From positions 1-64,000 of the forward strand of contig NZ_DF158899.1 of the NCBI RefSeq assembly GCF_000307265.1: 64,000 nucleotides of DNA, in the 5' to 3' direction. This stretch comes from Oscillibacter ruminantium GH1 (GTDB lineage Bacteria > Bacillota > Clostridia > Oscillospirales > Oscillospiraceae). Positions within the stretch are counted from its first letter, which is position 1, and the number at the start of each line of letters is the position of its first letter. A program made the position numbers and the translations under genes. This document shows, in pieces, positions 26,252-34,309 of this stretch. The notes under the pieces were generated by a model. That model was given only the letters and a program-made list of their open reading frames with translations. It had not been told where the DNA came from and searched no databases.

Positions 26252-26791
26252 TTATGGAATCGACGCACCCAGATCGTATGCCTCCTGCAATGCCGGATGT
26301 TCTTTAATCGCGCCCAGCTCTTTGACATTTCTAACAAGGACCATGCCGGCGTTTTCCAGCTTAAAGAAATTCAGCACCATCTGATACTGCATCTTGATGG
26401 GGTCGAACAATTCCGGCAGCACTGCTCCGCCCACCAGCAGCAGCGCCATTTTTTTAATTTTAAACTCATCGCGCATGGGGGTGTGAAGCCGGTCTACAAT
26501 GGCCTTCAACTGGGCGCTGATCCCATAAAAGTAGATGGGAGAGGCAATCACCATCACCTCGGCTTGGCGCAGCTTTTCGTAAATCCGGGTCATGTCGTCC
26601 TGTTGAAAACAGGCGTGTCCTTCTCTTTTGAAACAGGAGTTGCAGCCAACGCAGGGGTTCACATGATAGTCGGCGACAGACAGAATCTCCACCTCATGGT
26701 TCCTCCGCGCGCCATCGGCAAATGCCTGCGCCAGCAGCTCTGTGTTGCCGCCCCGTCTCATACTGCCAGTCAATATAACGATCCTGCTCAT
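26252..26791 (-). CDS. flavodoxin-fold NAD(P)H-dependent FMN reductase
   Basis: Protein of 179 residues of the iron-sulfur flavoprotein/FMN-reductase group. An N-terminal VILTGSMRRGGNTELL phosphate loop binds FMN, a cysteine cluster CVGCNSCFKREGHAC (about 47-61) resembles the family's Cys motif, and ASPIYFYG is the second FMN contact. It probably moves electrons between NAD(P)H and acceptors. ATG at 26791 was chosen at the family start; an upstream ATG in frame is possible. Confidence 0.85.
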   Translation of the reverse strand: MSRIVILTGSMRRGGNTELLAQAFADGARRNHEVEILSVADYHVNPCVGCNSCFKREGHACFQQDDMTRIYEKLRQAEVMVIASPIYFYGISAQLKAIVDRLHTPMRDEFKIKKMALLLVGGAVLPELFDPIKMQYQMVLNFFKLENAGMVLVRNVKELGAIKEHPALQEAYDLGASIP

Positions 26792-26928
26792 AATACGCGT
26801 ACCTCGTTTCCCTTCATTCATCGGTGCAGTCCGATGTTTTGTCTTTTTGGGCAAATCGCCCTATCCCGTTTCGGGGGTAAGCGAGGGGGACCGCATTCAG
26901 CGGCGTGGCATTTTATTATAGATACATA

Positions 26929-27501
26929 TTATAATGTAGTCTCCGTGTATTTCTCTTGGTCCCGGTCGATCTGCTTTTGGTAACGGTCGGCCTCGGAAAA
27001 GACACAACCGCAGTATTTCTGCATGTAAAATCCCAGTTCCCGCGCCCGCTGGTTCCCCGCACGAAAATTGGGGCGAAAATCCCGGTACAGGAATTTGACC
27101 CCGTATTGCTCCCCAAACCGCTCCGCCGCCTCGACAATTTTTTCGTGGTTCTGGTAGACAGAGGCCAGCAAGGTGGAGGTGAATGCCTCGTACCCGTGCT
27201 CCGCGGCGAACCGCGCCGTCTCCTCCACCCGGTGCTCATAGCAATAGGTGCAGCGGCGATCAATGTCATCCGCCACATGCCGGACAAAGTCCCGCAGGCC
27301 GTATTCCTCGCGGACAATCATCTTCATATGAATCGTGGGCGCATACTCCACCAGACAGTCCCTCCGGGCCTGATATTCCTTCCAAGGGTGGATGTTGGGG
27401 TTGTACCAAAACGCCGTGGGCTCAATGCCCTCCGCCCGCAGGGGCTCAATGCAGGACAGCGAGCAGGGCGCACAGCAGCAATGCAGCAAAACGGAATCCA
27501 T
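26929..27501 (-). CDS. queH: epoxyqueuosine reductase QueH
   Basis: Protein of 190 residues (DUF208) that performs the last step of queuosine synthesis in tRNA, reducing epoxyqueuosine. Conserved cysteines are in HCCCAPCS (C8-C10, C13), RRCTYCYEHR and YCGC, matching the iron-sulfur and metal sites of QueH. The frame starts with GTG at 27513, but ATG at 27501 behind GAGGTG fits the family. No other queuosine gene is in the window. Confidence 0.92.
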   Translation of the reverse strand: MDSVLLHCCCAPCSLSCIEPLRAEGIEPTAFWYNPNIHPWKEYQARRDCLVEYAPTIHMKMIVREEYGLRDFVRHVADDIDRRCTYCYEHRVEETARFAAEHGYEAFTSTLLASVYQNHEKIVEAAERFGEQYGVKFLYRDFRPNFRAGNQRARELGFYMQKYCGCVFSEADRYQKQIDRDQEKYTETTL

Positions 27502-27639
27502 AAAACATGTCACCTCATGGATAGTATATCAGACCGCCGGATTTCACGCAAGAGGATGCCCTCAACTCAGTGGTGTCGTTTTGTAGAGAAAACAGGCATT
27601 TTTATGACAGAATCTTAACGGCGGCAACGGATTTTGCGA

Positions 27640-27668
27640 TTGCAAATTCTGAGGAAATAGAGTAAACT
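27640..27668 (+). promoter_or_regulatory. promoter of the activase operon
   Basis: TTGCAA (27640-27645), 17 bases, TAAACT (27663-27668), about 70 bases before the start codon. Confidence 0.6.
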
Positions 27669-27737
27669 ACCTGTGTTTAACTGAGCGTAGGCTGCGGCTT
27701 TCGCGCCTTCCGGACTGACTTTAGGAGGAACATACTC

Positions 27738-30680
27738 TTGCGTGTTGGATTGGACGTCGGTTCCACCACTATCAAATGCGTGGTGTTGGACGACGATGAA
27801 AAAATCATTTACTCTACATATGAGCGCCATTACAGTCATATTTTAGAGAAATCAGAAGAACTGCTGCGCCGAACGGCGCAGCAGTACGTCCCCCATGGAC
27901 GGGCGCTGCTCTCCATCTCCGGTTCCGCCGGAATGGGTATGGCGGAGGGCGTGTCCGTCCCCTTTGTCCAGGAGGTATTTGCCACCCGTGTGGCTGTAAA
28001 CCGTCTGGTGCCCGGCACCGACGTGGTCGTGGAGCTTGGCGGCGAGGACGCCAAGATTCTTTTTTTGACCAACGGATTGGAAGTCCGCATGAACGGCTCC
28101 TGCGCCGGAGGCACGGGAGCATTCATTGACCAGATGGCAACCCTTTTGAAAATGACCGCCGACGAGCTGGACGCCGCTGCCCAGCGGGCGGAAAAGACCT
28201 ATACCATTGCGTCCCGCTGCGGCGTATTTGCAAAGAGCGACGTGCAGCCCCTCATTAATCAGGGCGCCCAGCCGGAGGACATCGCCGCCAGCATTTATCA
28301 GGCGGTGGTGAACCAGACCATCGCGGGGCTTGCGCAAGGGCGGCCCATCAAGGGGAACCTTCTCTATTTGGGCGGCCCGCTGACCTTTTCCCGGTGCCTG
28401 CGCAGTAGCTTTGACAAGACGCTGGGCGTGGTGGGTATGTGCCCGGAAAACAGTCTGCTGTTCGTGGCTCTGGGCGCGGCCTATTACTCCGATCAGGAGT
28501 TTGATTTGATGGATGTGGCGCAGCGGCTTCAGGAACGGGGCGCTTCGGAAACCTATCGCTCCCAGCCCCCGCTGTTTGCCAATGAGGCGGAGTACGAGGC
28601 GTTCCGCGCGCGGCACGCCAAGGCATCCGTTCCCAGAGTTCCCTTTGGCGCGGATTATGCCGCCCCGGTTCATATCGGCATCGACTCCGGCTCCACCACC
28701 GTGAAGCTGGCGGTGATCGACCAAGAGTCCCGCCTTCTGTTCACAGACTATCGCCCCAATCAGGGAAACCCCATTTCTCTGATCCGCGAGGTACTTCAGC
28801 AGCTTTATGACGAGCACCCGGCCATGCAGATCGCCTCCGTCACCACCACCGGGTATGGCGAGGATCTGGCGAAGGCAGCGTTTCACGCGGATTTCGGGGT
28901 AGTGGAAACCGTGGCGCATTTCACCGCCGCGCGGCACTTCCTGCCCAATGTGGATTTCATTATCGACATTGGCGGGCAGGACATGAAGTGCTTCAAGATT
29001 GAGGACGGGGCCATCAGCAACCTCTTTTTAAATGAGGCGTGTTCCTCCGGCTGCGGCAGCTTCCTCCAGACCTTTGCGCAGGCGCTGGGCAAGGACGTGA
29101 AAGAATTTGCCCAACTGGGTCTGTTTGCGACCCGTCCGGTGGACCTCGGCAGCCGATGCACGGTGTTCATGAACTCCAGCGTAAAACAGGCCCAAAAGGA
29201 CGGAGCCACCATTGAGAACATCTCCGCGGGGCTTTCCATCAGTGTGGTAAAAAACGCCATCTACAAGGTGATCCGTGCCGCCACTCCTGAGGAGCTGGGA
29301 CGAAACATCGTGGTGCAGGGCGGTACCTTTTATAATGAGGCGGTTCTGCGGGCTTTTGAAAAAGAGATGGGGGTGGAGGTCATCCGCCCCGACATCGCCG
29401 GGCTGATGGGCGCTTTTGGCGCGGCACTGTACGGCATGGGCAAGGCGGAATCCGGGCGGCAGAGCACTCTTTTAAGCGCGGAGTGTCTGCGTACCTTCAC
29501 GCAGGAAACCCGCAGCGAAACCTGCGGCCGGTGCGGCAACAACTGCCAGCTCACCGTCAACACCTTCTCCGACGGGTCCACCTTCCTCAGCGGAAACCGG
29601 TGCGACCGCCCTGTTACCGGAAAGGCTGACTCGGGTGAGCGGAATCTCTACGCCTACAAGCGCAAACTGCTGCTGGACTATAAGCCTGTCCCCGGAAAGC
29701 GGGGAAAGATTGGCCTACCCTTGTGCCTGAACAACTATGAACTGCTGCCCTTCTGGCACGCATTTTTCACAAAGCTGGGCTTTTCCGTGTACCACAGCCC
29801 GCTGTCCAGCCGGGACCTGTACCTGAAGGGGCAGGGAACCATCCCCAGCGACACGGCCTGTTTCCCCGCGAAGCTGGCCCACGGTCACATTCAGCTTTTA
29901 TGCAAGCTCAATCTGGACGCTATTTTCTATCCCTGCATGACCTATAACATTGACGAGGGCAAGGGCGACAATCACTACAACTGCCCCGTGGTGGCTTATT
30001 ATCCGGAGGTCATCGCCGGGAACTGCCCGGAGATCCGGGACGTGAAATTCATTTATGACTATGTCGGCATTCATCGGCCCAAGGACTTCGTGCGCAAGAT
30101 GTACGGAATTTTGGCAAAGTATTTTTCCGGCATTTCTCGCGGAGAAGTTCGGCAGGCCGCCGACGCGGGATATGCCGAGTATGCCCACCACATGGCCCAG
30201 ATTCGTAAAGAAGGTGCGCGCATCATCGATCAGGCCCGGGCGGAGGGACGGCGCATCGTGGTTCTTGCGGGTCGGCCCTATCATGTGGACCCGGAGGTGA
30301 ACCACGGCATCGACACGCTGCTGACGCAATACGGCGCGGCGGTGGTAACGGAGGACTCCATCTCCGACCGGGTGGATCGGTTCCCCACCTCGGTTTTGAA
30401 TCAGTGGACCTATCATTCCCGGCTGTACGCGGCGGCGAAATACTGCACCACGCAAAAAGACATGGACCTTGTCCAGCTGGTGAGCTTTGGCTGCGGCGTG
30501 GACGCCATCACCACCGACGAGACTCGCGAGATTTTGCAGGAAGGCGGAAAGCTCTACACCCAGCTGAAGATCGACGAGATCACAAATCTGGGCGCGGTGC
30601 GCATCCGTCTGCGGAGTCTGTTCGCCGCGCTGGAGGAGCAGGAAGAAAAGCGCCGCCGGATGCAGCGAAAGGAGAACTGA
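27738..30680 (+). CDS. 2-hydroxyacyl-CoA dehydratase activase-like protein, double ASKHA domain
   Basis: Protein of 980 residues. Two BadF/BcrA-type ATPase domains lie in tandem: the first opens GLDVGSTTIKCVVLD (about 3-17), the second GIDSGSTTVKLAVID (about 315-329). Each carries the cysteine motif that binds the shared [4Fe-4S] cluster in activases: SCAGGTGAF and ACSSGCGSF. A C-terminal DUF2229-like region (about 650-980) follows. Activases donate low-potential electrons, driven by ATP, to 2-hydroxyacyl-CoA dehydratases. TTG start behind AGGAGG. The partner gene begins three bases after the stop. Confidence 0.88.
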   Translation: MRVGLDVGSTTIKCVVLDDDEKIIYSTYERHYSHILEKSEELLRRTAQQYVPHGRALLSISGSAGMGMAEGVSVPFVQEVFATRVAVNRLVPGTDVVVELGGEDAKILFLTNGLEVRMNGSCAGGTGAFIDQMATLLKMTADELDAAAQRAEKTYTIASRCGVFAKSDVQPLINQGAQPEDIAASIYQAVVNQTIAGLAQGRPIKGNLLYLGGPLTFSRCLRSSFDKTLGVVGMCPENSLLFVALGAAYYSDQEFDLMDVAQRLQERGASETYRSQPPLFANEAEYEAFRARHAKASVPRVPFGADYAAPVHIGIDSGSTTVKLAVIDQESRLLFTDYRPNQGNPISLIREVLQQLYDEHPAMQIASVTTTGYGEDLAKAAFHADFGVVETVAHFTAARHFLPNVDFIIDIGGQDMKCFKIEDGAISNLFLNEACSSGCGSFLQTFAQALGKDVKEFAQLGLFATRPVDLGSRCTVFMNSSVKQAQKDGATIENISAGLSISVVKNAIYKVIRAATPEELGRNIVVQGGTFYNEAVLRAFEKEMGVEVIRPDIAGLMGAFGAALYGMGKAESGRQSTLLSAECLRTFTQETRSETCGRCGNNCQLTVNTFSDGSTFLSGNRCDRPVTGKADSGERNLYAYKRKLLLDYKPVPGKRGKIGLPLCLNNYELLPFWHAFFTKLGFSVYHSPLSSRDLYLKGQGTIPSDTACFPAKLAHGHIQLLCKLNLDAIFYPCMTYNIDEGKGDNHYNCPVVAYYPEVIAGNCPEIRDVKFIYDYVGIHRPKDFVRKMYGILAKYFSGISRGEVRQAADAGYAEYAHHMAQIRKEGARIIDQARAEGRRIVVLAGRPYHVDPEVNHGIDTLLTQYGAAVVTEDSISDRVDRFPTSVLNQWTYHSRLYAAAKYCTTQKDMDLVQLVSFGCGVDAITTDETREILQEGGKLYTQLKIDEITNLGAVRIRLRSLFAALEEQEEKRRRMQRKEN

Positions 30681-30683
30681 GTC

Positions 30684-31994
30684 ATGGAGAACACTTATCC
30701 CAAGTTTACCCCGGAAATGAAGAAGACCCATAAAATTCTGATTCCCAACATGGCTCCCATTCAGTTCCGAATTCTGGCCGCAGCCATGGAACAGCAGGGT
30801 TATACCTGCGAACTGCTGGGCAACTGCGGCTCCCATGTGGCGGAGAACGGCCTCAAATATGTTCATAACGACACCTGCTACCCCGCTCTGCTGGTCATCG
30901 GCCAGTTTTTAGACGCGTTGGAATCGGGAAAATACGATTTGGATCACACCGCTCTGGTCATCACCCAAACCGGCGGCGGCTGCCGTGCGTCCAACTACAT
31001 TCATCTGCTGCGCAAAGCGCTGGAGCGGGCTGGTTTCGGGCAGATTCCTGTGGCCAGCTTGAACTTCTCGGGTCTTGAAAAGGACTCCGGCTTTCCCATG
31101 ACGGTGGTACTGCTGCGCCAGCTGCTGGCCTCCATTTATTATGGAGACCTTCTGGTGGCGCTGCGCGCTCAGACCGTCCCCTATGAACTGCACAAAGGCG
31201 ATGCGGACGCCATGCTTGAAAAGTGGCTGACCATCATTTGCGGCCATATTCGGGTGGGCCGCGGCTATTCCAATCACGAGATTCGCTCTGCCATGCCCAA
31301 AATGGCAGCGGACTTTGCCACCATTCCCGTCCACCGGACGCCGAAGGTGAAGGTGGGCGTGGTTGGGGAAATCTATGTAAAATATTCCCCCTTGGGCAAC
31401 AACGATCTGGAAAAATTTCTGGAATCTCAGGACTGCGAGGTAAACCTCCCGGGGCTGATGGGCTTTGTGCAGTATTGCTGTTACAACCCCTCGGAGACAG
31501 CGCAGCTGTACGGCGGGAGTTTTTTTGAAAAGCACCTGTCCGGCCTGATTCTCAGCTATCTTTCTGGAACGGAGCGCGTCATGATCGACGCGTTGAAGCA
31601 AAACGGCTTTCACGCACCGCTTCCATTCAAGGAGCTGACCAAGCTGGCCAACGGCGTGATCGGTCACGGAAACAAGATGGGCGAGGGCTGGCTCCTCACC
31701 GCCGAGATGATCGAACTGGTGCGCGCAGGCTATGAAAACATTATCTGCGCCCAGCCCTTTGGATGCCTTCCCAACCACATTTGCGGAAAGGGTATGGTGA
31801 ATCGAATTCGGGAACTGTATCCAACGGCAAACATTACGCCCATTGATTATGACCCCAGCGCCACCCGCGTCAATCAGGAAAACCGCATCAAGCTGATGCT
31901 GGCGGTTGGCCGGGAGCGGTTGGAGGGCGGCGCAAAGCCTGCGGAGTTTGCACCGCAGCCCTTGGAACCGGAGCGGGAGGCCCTTGGAGTCTGA
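30684..31994 (+). CDS. 2-hydroxyacyl-CoA dehydratase-like subunit
   Basis: Protein of 436 residues of the 2-hydroxyglutaryl-CoA dehydratase (HgdB/FldB-type) superfamily. Cysteines likely to hold an iron-sulfur cluster occur in HNDTCYPALLVIG, QTGGGCRASNY and AQPFGCLPNHICGKG. In many Clostridia this protein and the activase above are one polypeptide of about 1,400 residues; here they are two coupled genes. The substrate is unknown and it may be an electron-handling protein rather than a dehydratase. Ribosome site AAAGGAG lies inside the end of the preceding gene. Confidence 0.83.
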   Translation: MENTYPKFTPEMKKTHKILIPNMAPIQFRILAAAMEQQGYTCELLGNCGSHVAENGLKYVHNDTCYPALLVIGQFLDALESGKYDLDHTALVITQTGGGCRASNYIHLLRKALERAGFGQIPVASLNFSGLEKDSGFPMTVVLLRQLLASIYYGDLLVALRAQTVPYELHKGDADAMLEKWLTIICGHIRVGRGYSNHEIRSAMPKMAADFATIPVHRTPKVKVGVVGEIYVKYSPLGNNDLEKFLESQDCEVNLPGLMGFVQYCCYNPSETAQLYGGSFFEKHLSGLILSYLSGTERVMIDALKQNGFHAPLPFKELTKLANGVIGHGNKMGEGWLLTAEMIELVRAGYENIICAQPFGCLPNHICGKGMVNRIRELYPTANITPIDYDPSATRVNQENRIKLMLAVGRERLEGGAKPAEFAPQPLEPEREALGV

Positions 31995-32088
31995 GGTTCG
32001 GCAAGCGGACAAATCCACCAGCCGTATTTTTTTGGGGTTGACGCGGCTCCGGAATACTGTAATCGTGCTGAAAACCAATTAAGAAGGC

Positions 32089-32114
32089 GGTCTGACTGGA
32101 TATCCAGTCAGACC
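32089..32114 (+). terminator. terminator after the activase operon
   Basis: A 26-base perfect palindrome (arms GGTCTGACTGGAT and complement) followed by a C/T-rich run. The rest of 31995-32258 holds no gene. Confidence 0.6.
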
Positions 32115-32258
32115 ACCCTTTCCCTTTCTTCCAATGGAATATTTATTGCCGCTTGCAAAAACTTTTAAGAAATTTGAAGCAAACGTGAATTTTTCGCCCC
32201 CTTGCTTTAAAGAAATCATGTGGCAACCGGCCGGTCAAACTTTTAAACCACATCAAAA

Positions 32259-32274
32259 AAGCCAGCCGCCATCC
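32259..32274 (+). terminator. left arm of a terminator split by an insertion
   Basis: AAGCCAGCCGCCATCC here and its exact complement at 33012-33027 are the two arms of one 16-bp hairpin. Its AAAA loop was invaded by the IS3-family remnant, so the arms are now about 740 bases apart. Confidence 0.7.
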
Positions 32275-32315
32275 AAAAGGTGACGTGACCCCAAAAAGTT
32301 AGACAAATATATAAA

Positions 32316-32597
32316 TCAAGCATTCAAGAGGGCTTGTTGTCTGTGAATAGCAGGCGGCAAGCCCTTTAGCTTTGCCTTGCCGCGACGGTTATTATAATAG
32401 TCCAGATAGTCAATGAGTTCTTTTTTGAAATGCTCCATGGATTTGTTTTCATGGTAGATCACTGCAATTACCGCTTTTGCGTCACCATATTTGTCAGCCT
32501 TGTTCAGTCGTTTTTCGTGGTAGTAATAGGTTGCACGCGCAAGATGAGAAACTTCCAGAAGGATATCCAACTTGAATGTTTGCCTTAGTTCTCGCAT
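32316..32597 (-). pseudogene. IS3 transposase orfB remnant, internal deletion
   Basis: A 93-residue frame joins the start of orfB (MRELRQTFKLDILLEVSHLARATYYYH, quoted partly) to its end (ELIDYLDYYNNRRGKAKLKG). A normal orfB is about 280 residues; the middle DDE integrase core is gone. The join lies near residue 50. Without the DDE residues it cannot catalyse transposition. The start overlaps the orfA stop by one base. Confidence 0.85.
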
Positions 32598-32947
32598 TAC
32601 CAGCGTTTTTTGCGCGTTTGCCGCCCGTCTTCCAAAACCAAGGCTTGCAAGTTTTTTAGGTACGCATTCTCTGCTCGAAGACGCTGCACCTCTGCCAGCA
32701 TATCTTCCTCAGCTTTTGGCGGCAGCTTGGCTGGGCGGCCTTTGCTGCCGCGTCCACGATGCTCAACAGCAAGGCCTTCCGCTCCTTCTGTCAGGTAAAT
32801 GCTCTCCCATTTTTGAATCTGTCCTCGGGCTGTGATGCCGAATGCTCTCATGGCTTCATTGTAGCCTATATGTTCTTTCTGCATAGTTTCAATCACCATG
32901 GCTTTATACTCCGGCGTATATCGTTTGTTCGGTACTCCTTTTGGCAT
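32597..32947 (-). CDS. IS3 transposase orfA (helix-turn-helix)
   Basis: Protein of 116 residues that opens MPKGVPNKRYTPEYK, with a helix-turn-helix around EAMRAFGI and a C-terminal leucine-zipper-like segment EDMLAEVQRLRAENAYLKNL. It would bind the element's ends. A TTG five codons earlier is in frame, but ATG at 32947 matches family starts. The RNA just upstream can fold through CCCCAATTGT and ACAATTGGGG. Confidence 0.8.
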   Translation of the reverse strand: MPKGVPNKRYTPEYKAMVIETMQKEHIGYNEAMRAFGITARGQIQKWESIYLTEGAEGLAVEHRGRGSKGRPAKLPPKAEEDMLAEVQRLRAENAYLKNLQALVLEDGRQTRKKRW

Positions 32948-33011
32948 ACAAAAACACCCCAATTGTCATTCAGTATATCATACTGTCTAACAATTGGGGG
33001 TCACTTCAAAA

Positions 33012-33027
33012 GGATGGCGGCTGGCTT
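33012..33027 (+). terminator. right arm of the split terminator
   Basis: GGATGGCGGCTGGCTT, exact complement of 32259-32274. See the left arm. Confidence 0.7.
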
Positions 33028-33078
33028 CGTATAACTTCATTTAAAACCGCAAAATGGGCTTTGCAAGGCGGCGCATGT

Positions 33079-33537
33079 TTACTTCAGCAATCGGCGCACC
33101 AACTCCGGCGGCACGTCCATCCGTTTTGCCACGCCCTCCTCCGTCAGTCCGGCGTCTCGAAAGCGGCGGGCCACCGCCGTCAAAGGCTCCGCCACCTCGA
33201 TCACATGACGATCCGGATCGTACAGCCGCACAGCCCGCTGGCCCCAGCGGTGTTCAATCGGCGGGTGAACCAGATCCACATCCTCCAGCGTGGTCAAAAA
33301 TGCATCGTAATCCTCCGTCTCAAAATAGAGTTCGGAGGCATTGCCGCCATAGGTCAAATCAGAAGGTTTCCGTTCAATGAAATCCAGCCAGCTCTCCTCC
33401 GTCTGAAGAGAGATGCCGCCGGTAAGCGTCACATTGGCCCCAAAATCAGCGGTCTTATGCAGCCCCAGCACTTTTTGGTAAAAGTTCAGCGATCTTTGCA
33501 AATCCTTTACCACCAACAACGGGCTTTTGTATTTCAT
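33079..33537 (-). CDS. VOC (glyoxalase/bleomycin resistance) family protein
   Basis: Protein of 152 residues. A two-repeat VOC fold covers about 1-115, opening KSPLLVVKDLQRSLNFYQKVLG and ending YDPDRHVIEVAEP with a possible metal Glu. A short helical tail (about 120-152), LTEEGVAKRMDVPPELVRRLL, resembles a helix-turn-helix and is unusual for this family. No substrate can be named. Ribosome site GAGGGGGAGGG before ATG. Last gene of the minus-strand run after spoIIR. Confidence 0.82.
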   Translation of the reverse strand: MKYKSPLLVVKDLQRSLNFYQKVLGLHKTADFGANVTLTGGISLQTEESWLDFIERKPSDLTYGGNASELYFETEDYDAFLTTLEDVDLVHPPIEHRWGQRAVRLYDPDRHVIEVAEPLTAVARRFRDAGLTEEGVAKRMDVPPELVRRLLK

Positions 33538-33569
33538 TTCGGTCCCTCCCCCTCAAATCTATCCGCAAA

Positions 33570-34208
33570 TCATGAAAGTTTTGCTTTCAACGCTTCCCAA
33601 ATCTCAATGGACTTGAACTTCAACACATAGCCCTCCCCGGCTTCTGTGATGAGCTTTACATCATCGTCACTCAATCCGGCGGACATGGCGGTCTGCGCCA
33701 AATCGGTGGTAGCGGCCGTACATAACGGCGGGAACACCACACACCACCAGTTATGGCCCTCTCCCGCGCCGATGACCACCCGCAGCGCCAGATAATCCCC
33801 GGCAGGCAGCGTAAAATCATCGTATTCCCGCGTGGGGAATGTGGTGTCGGCCAACTCTGCGGTCACGGAATAGTCATACCCTTCTGCGGCAATCTCTTCC
33901 GCTGCAAGGCGCTCAAACTCTGGCAGCGATTCCCGCAGCGTGATTTCCGCCTCATCTCGATTCTCTGACTGCTCCAAGATCTCCGTGGCCCGAGCCAAAA
34001 TTTTATCCCGCACCTGAAGTTTCAGGGCCTGGTCCTCTTCCGAATCGGAGTTTGCCAGAATGTGGAGCCGCACCACGCGATCCGCCAGCGCCTGCTGGCG
34101 GTGCAGAGAAACAGTCCCCCAGATCAGCGCCGCGGCCAGACCGATCCCCAAAGCAATTTCCAAAACACGGCGCACATGGCGATTGCGCCGTTCCTTCGTC
34201 TGTTCCAT
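33570..34208 (-). CDS. spoIIR: stage II sporulation protein R
   Basis: Signalling protein of 212 residues made in the forespore and secreted to trigger SpoIIGA-dependent activation of sigma-E in the mother cell. It has a single N-terminal membrane segment (about 18-36) and the family core VRLHILANSDSEEDQALKLQVRDKIL, quoted partly, plus NWWCVVFPPLC near 155. ATG at 34208 was chosen behind AAGGACGGAAAC. It is evidence that the organism is or was an endospore former. A candidate sigma-F promoter lies at 34278-34306. Confidence 0.9.
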   Translation of the reverse strand: MEQTKERRNRHVRRVLEIALGIGLAAALIWGTVSLHRQQALADRVVRLHILANSDSEEDQALKLQVRDKILARATEILEQSENRDEAEITLRESLPEFERLAAEEIAAEGYDYSVTAELADTTFPTREYDDFTLPAGDYLALRVVIGAGEGHNWWCVVFPPLCTAATTDLAQTAMSAGLSDDDVKLITEAGEGYVLKFKSIEIWEALKAKLS

Positions 34209-34277
34209 GTTGTTTCCGTCCTTTTCCGTTCCCGCCCACAGGCAGGAGATGTACGGGCCAAATGGCCTCTCGGATAA

Positions 34278-34306
34278 ATTCTGGACAGAAACAGTAAAAT
34301 TCATAC
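34278..34306 (-). promoter_or_regulatory. candidate sigma-F promoter of spoIIR
   Basis: Minus-strand GTATG (34302-34306), 15 bases, GTCCAGAAT (34278-34286). This matches the sigma-F pattern GYATA-15-GGnnAnAnT with one mismatch in each half. It lies between the ispE stop and spoIIR. Confidence 0.4.
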
Positions 34307-34309
34307 CTT

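Larger units (their letters stand above)
32281..33006 (-). mobile_element. degenerate IS3-family element (IS150-like)
   Basis: An element of about 720 bp. Ends match as inverted repeats: GTGACCCC...GTTAGAC on the left and, in complement, GTGACCCCC...GTTAGAC on the right, the IS3/IS150 pattern. CAAAAGG occurs on both sides and is probably the target duplication, with the exact border uncertain by a few bases. It holds an intact orfA-like frame and an orfB lacking its catalytic core, so it cannot move on its own. Confidence 0.8.

Noticed and set aside
27852-28937. Minus-strand open frame of 361 codons inside the activase gene
   Set aside because: Antisense shadow; His/Arg-rich composition and no domain, against two clear ASKHA domains on the plus strand.
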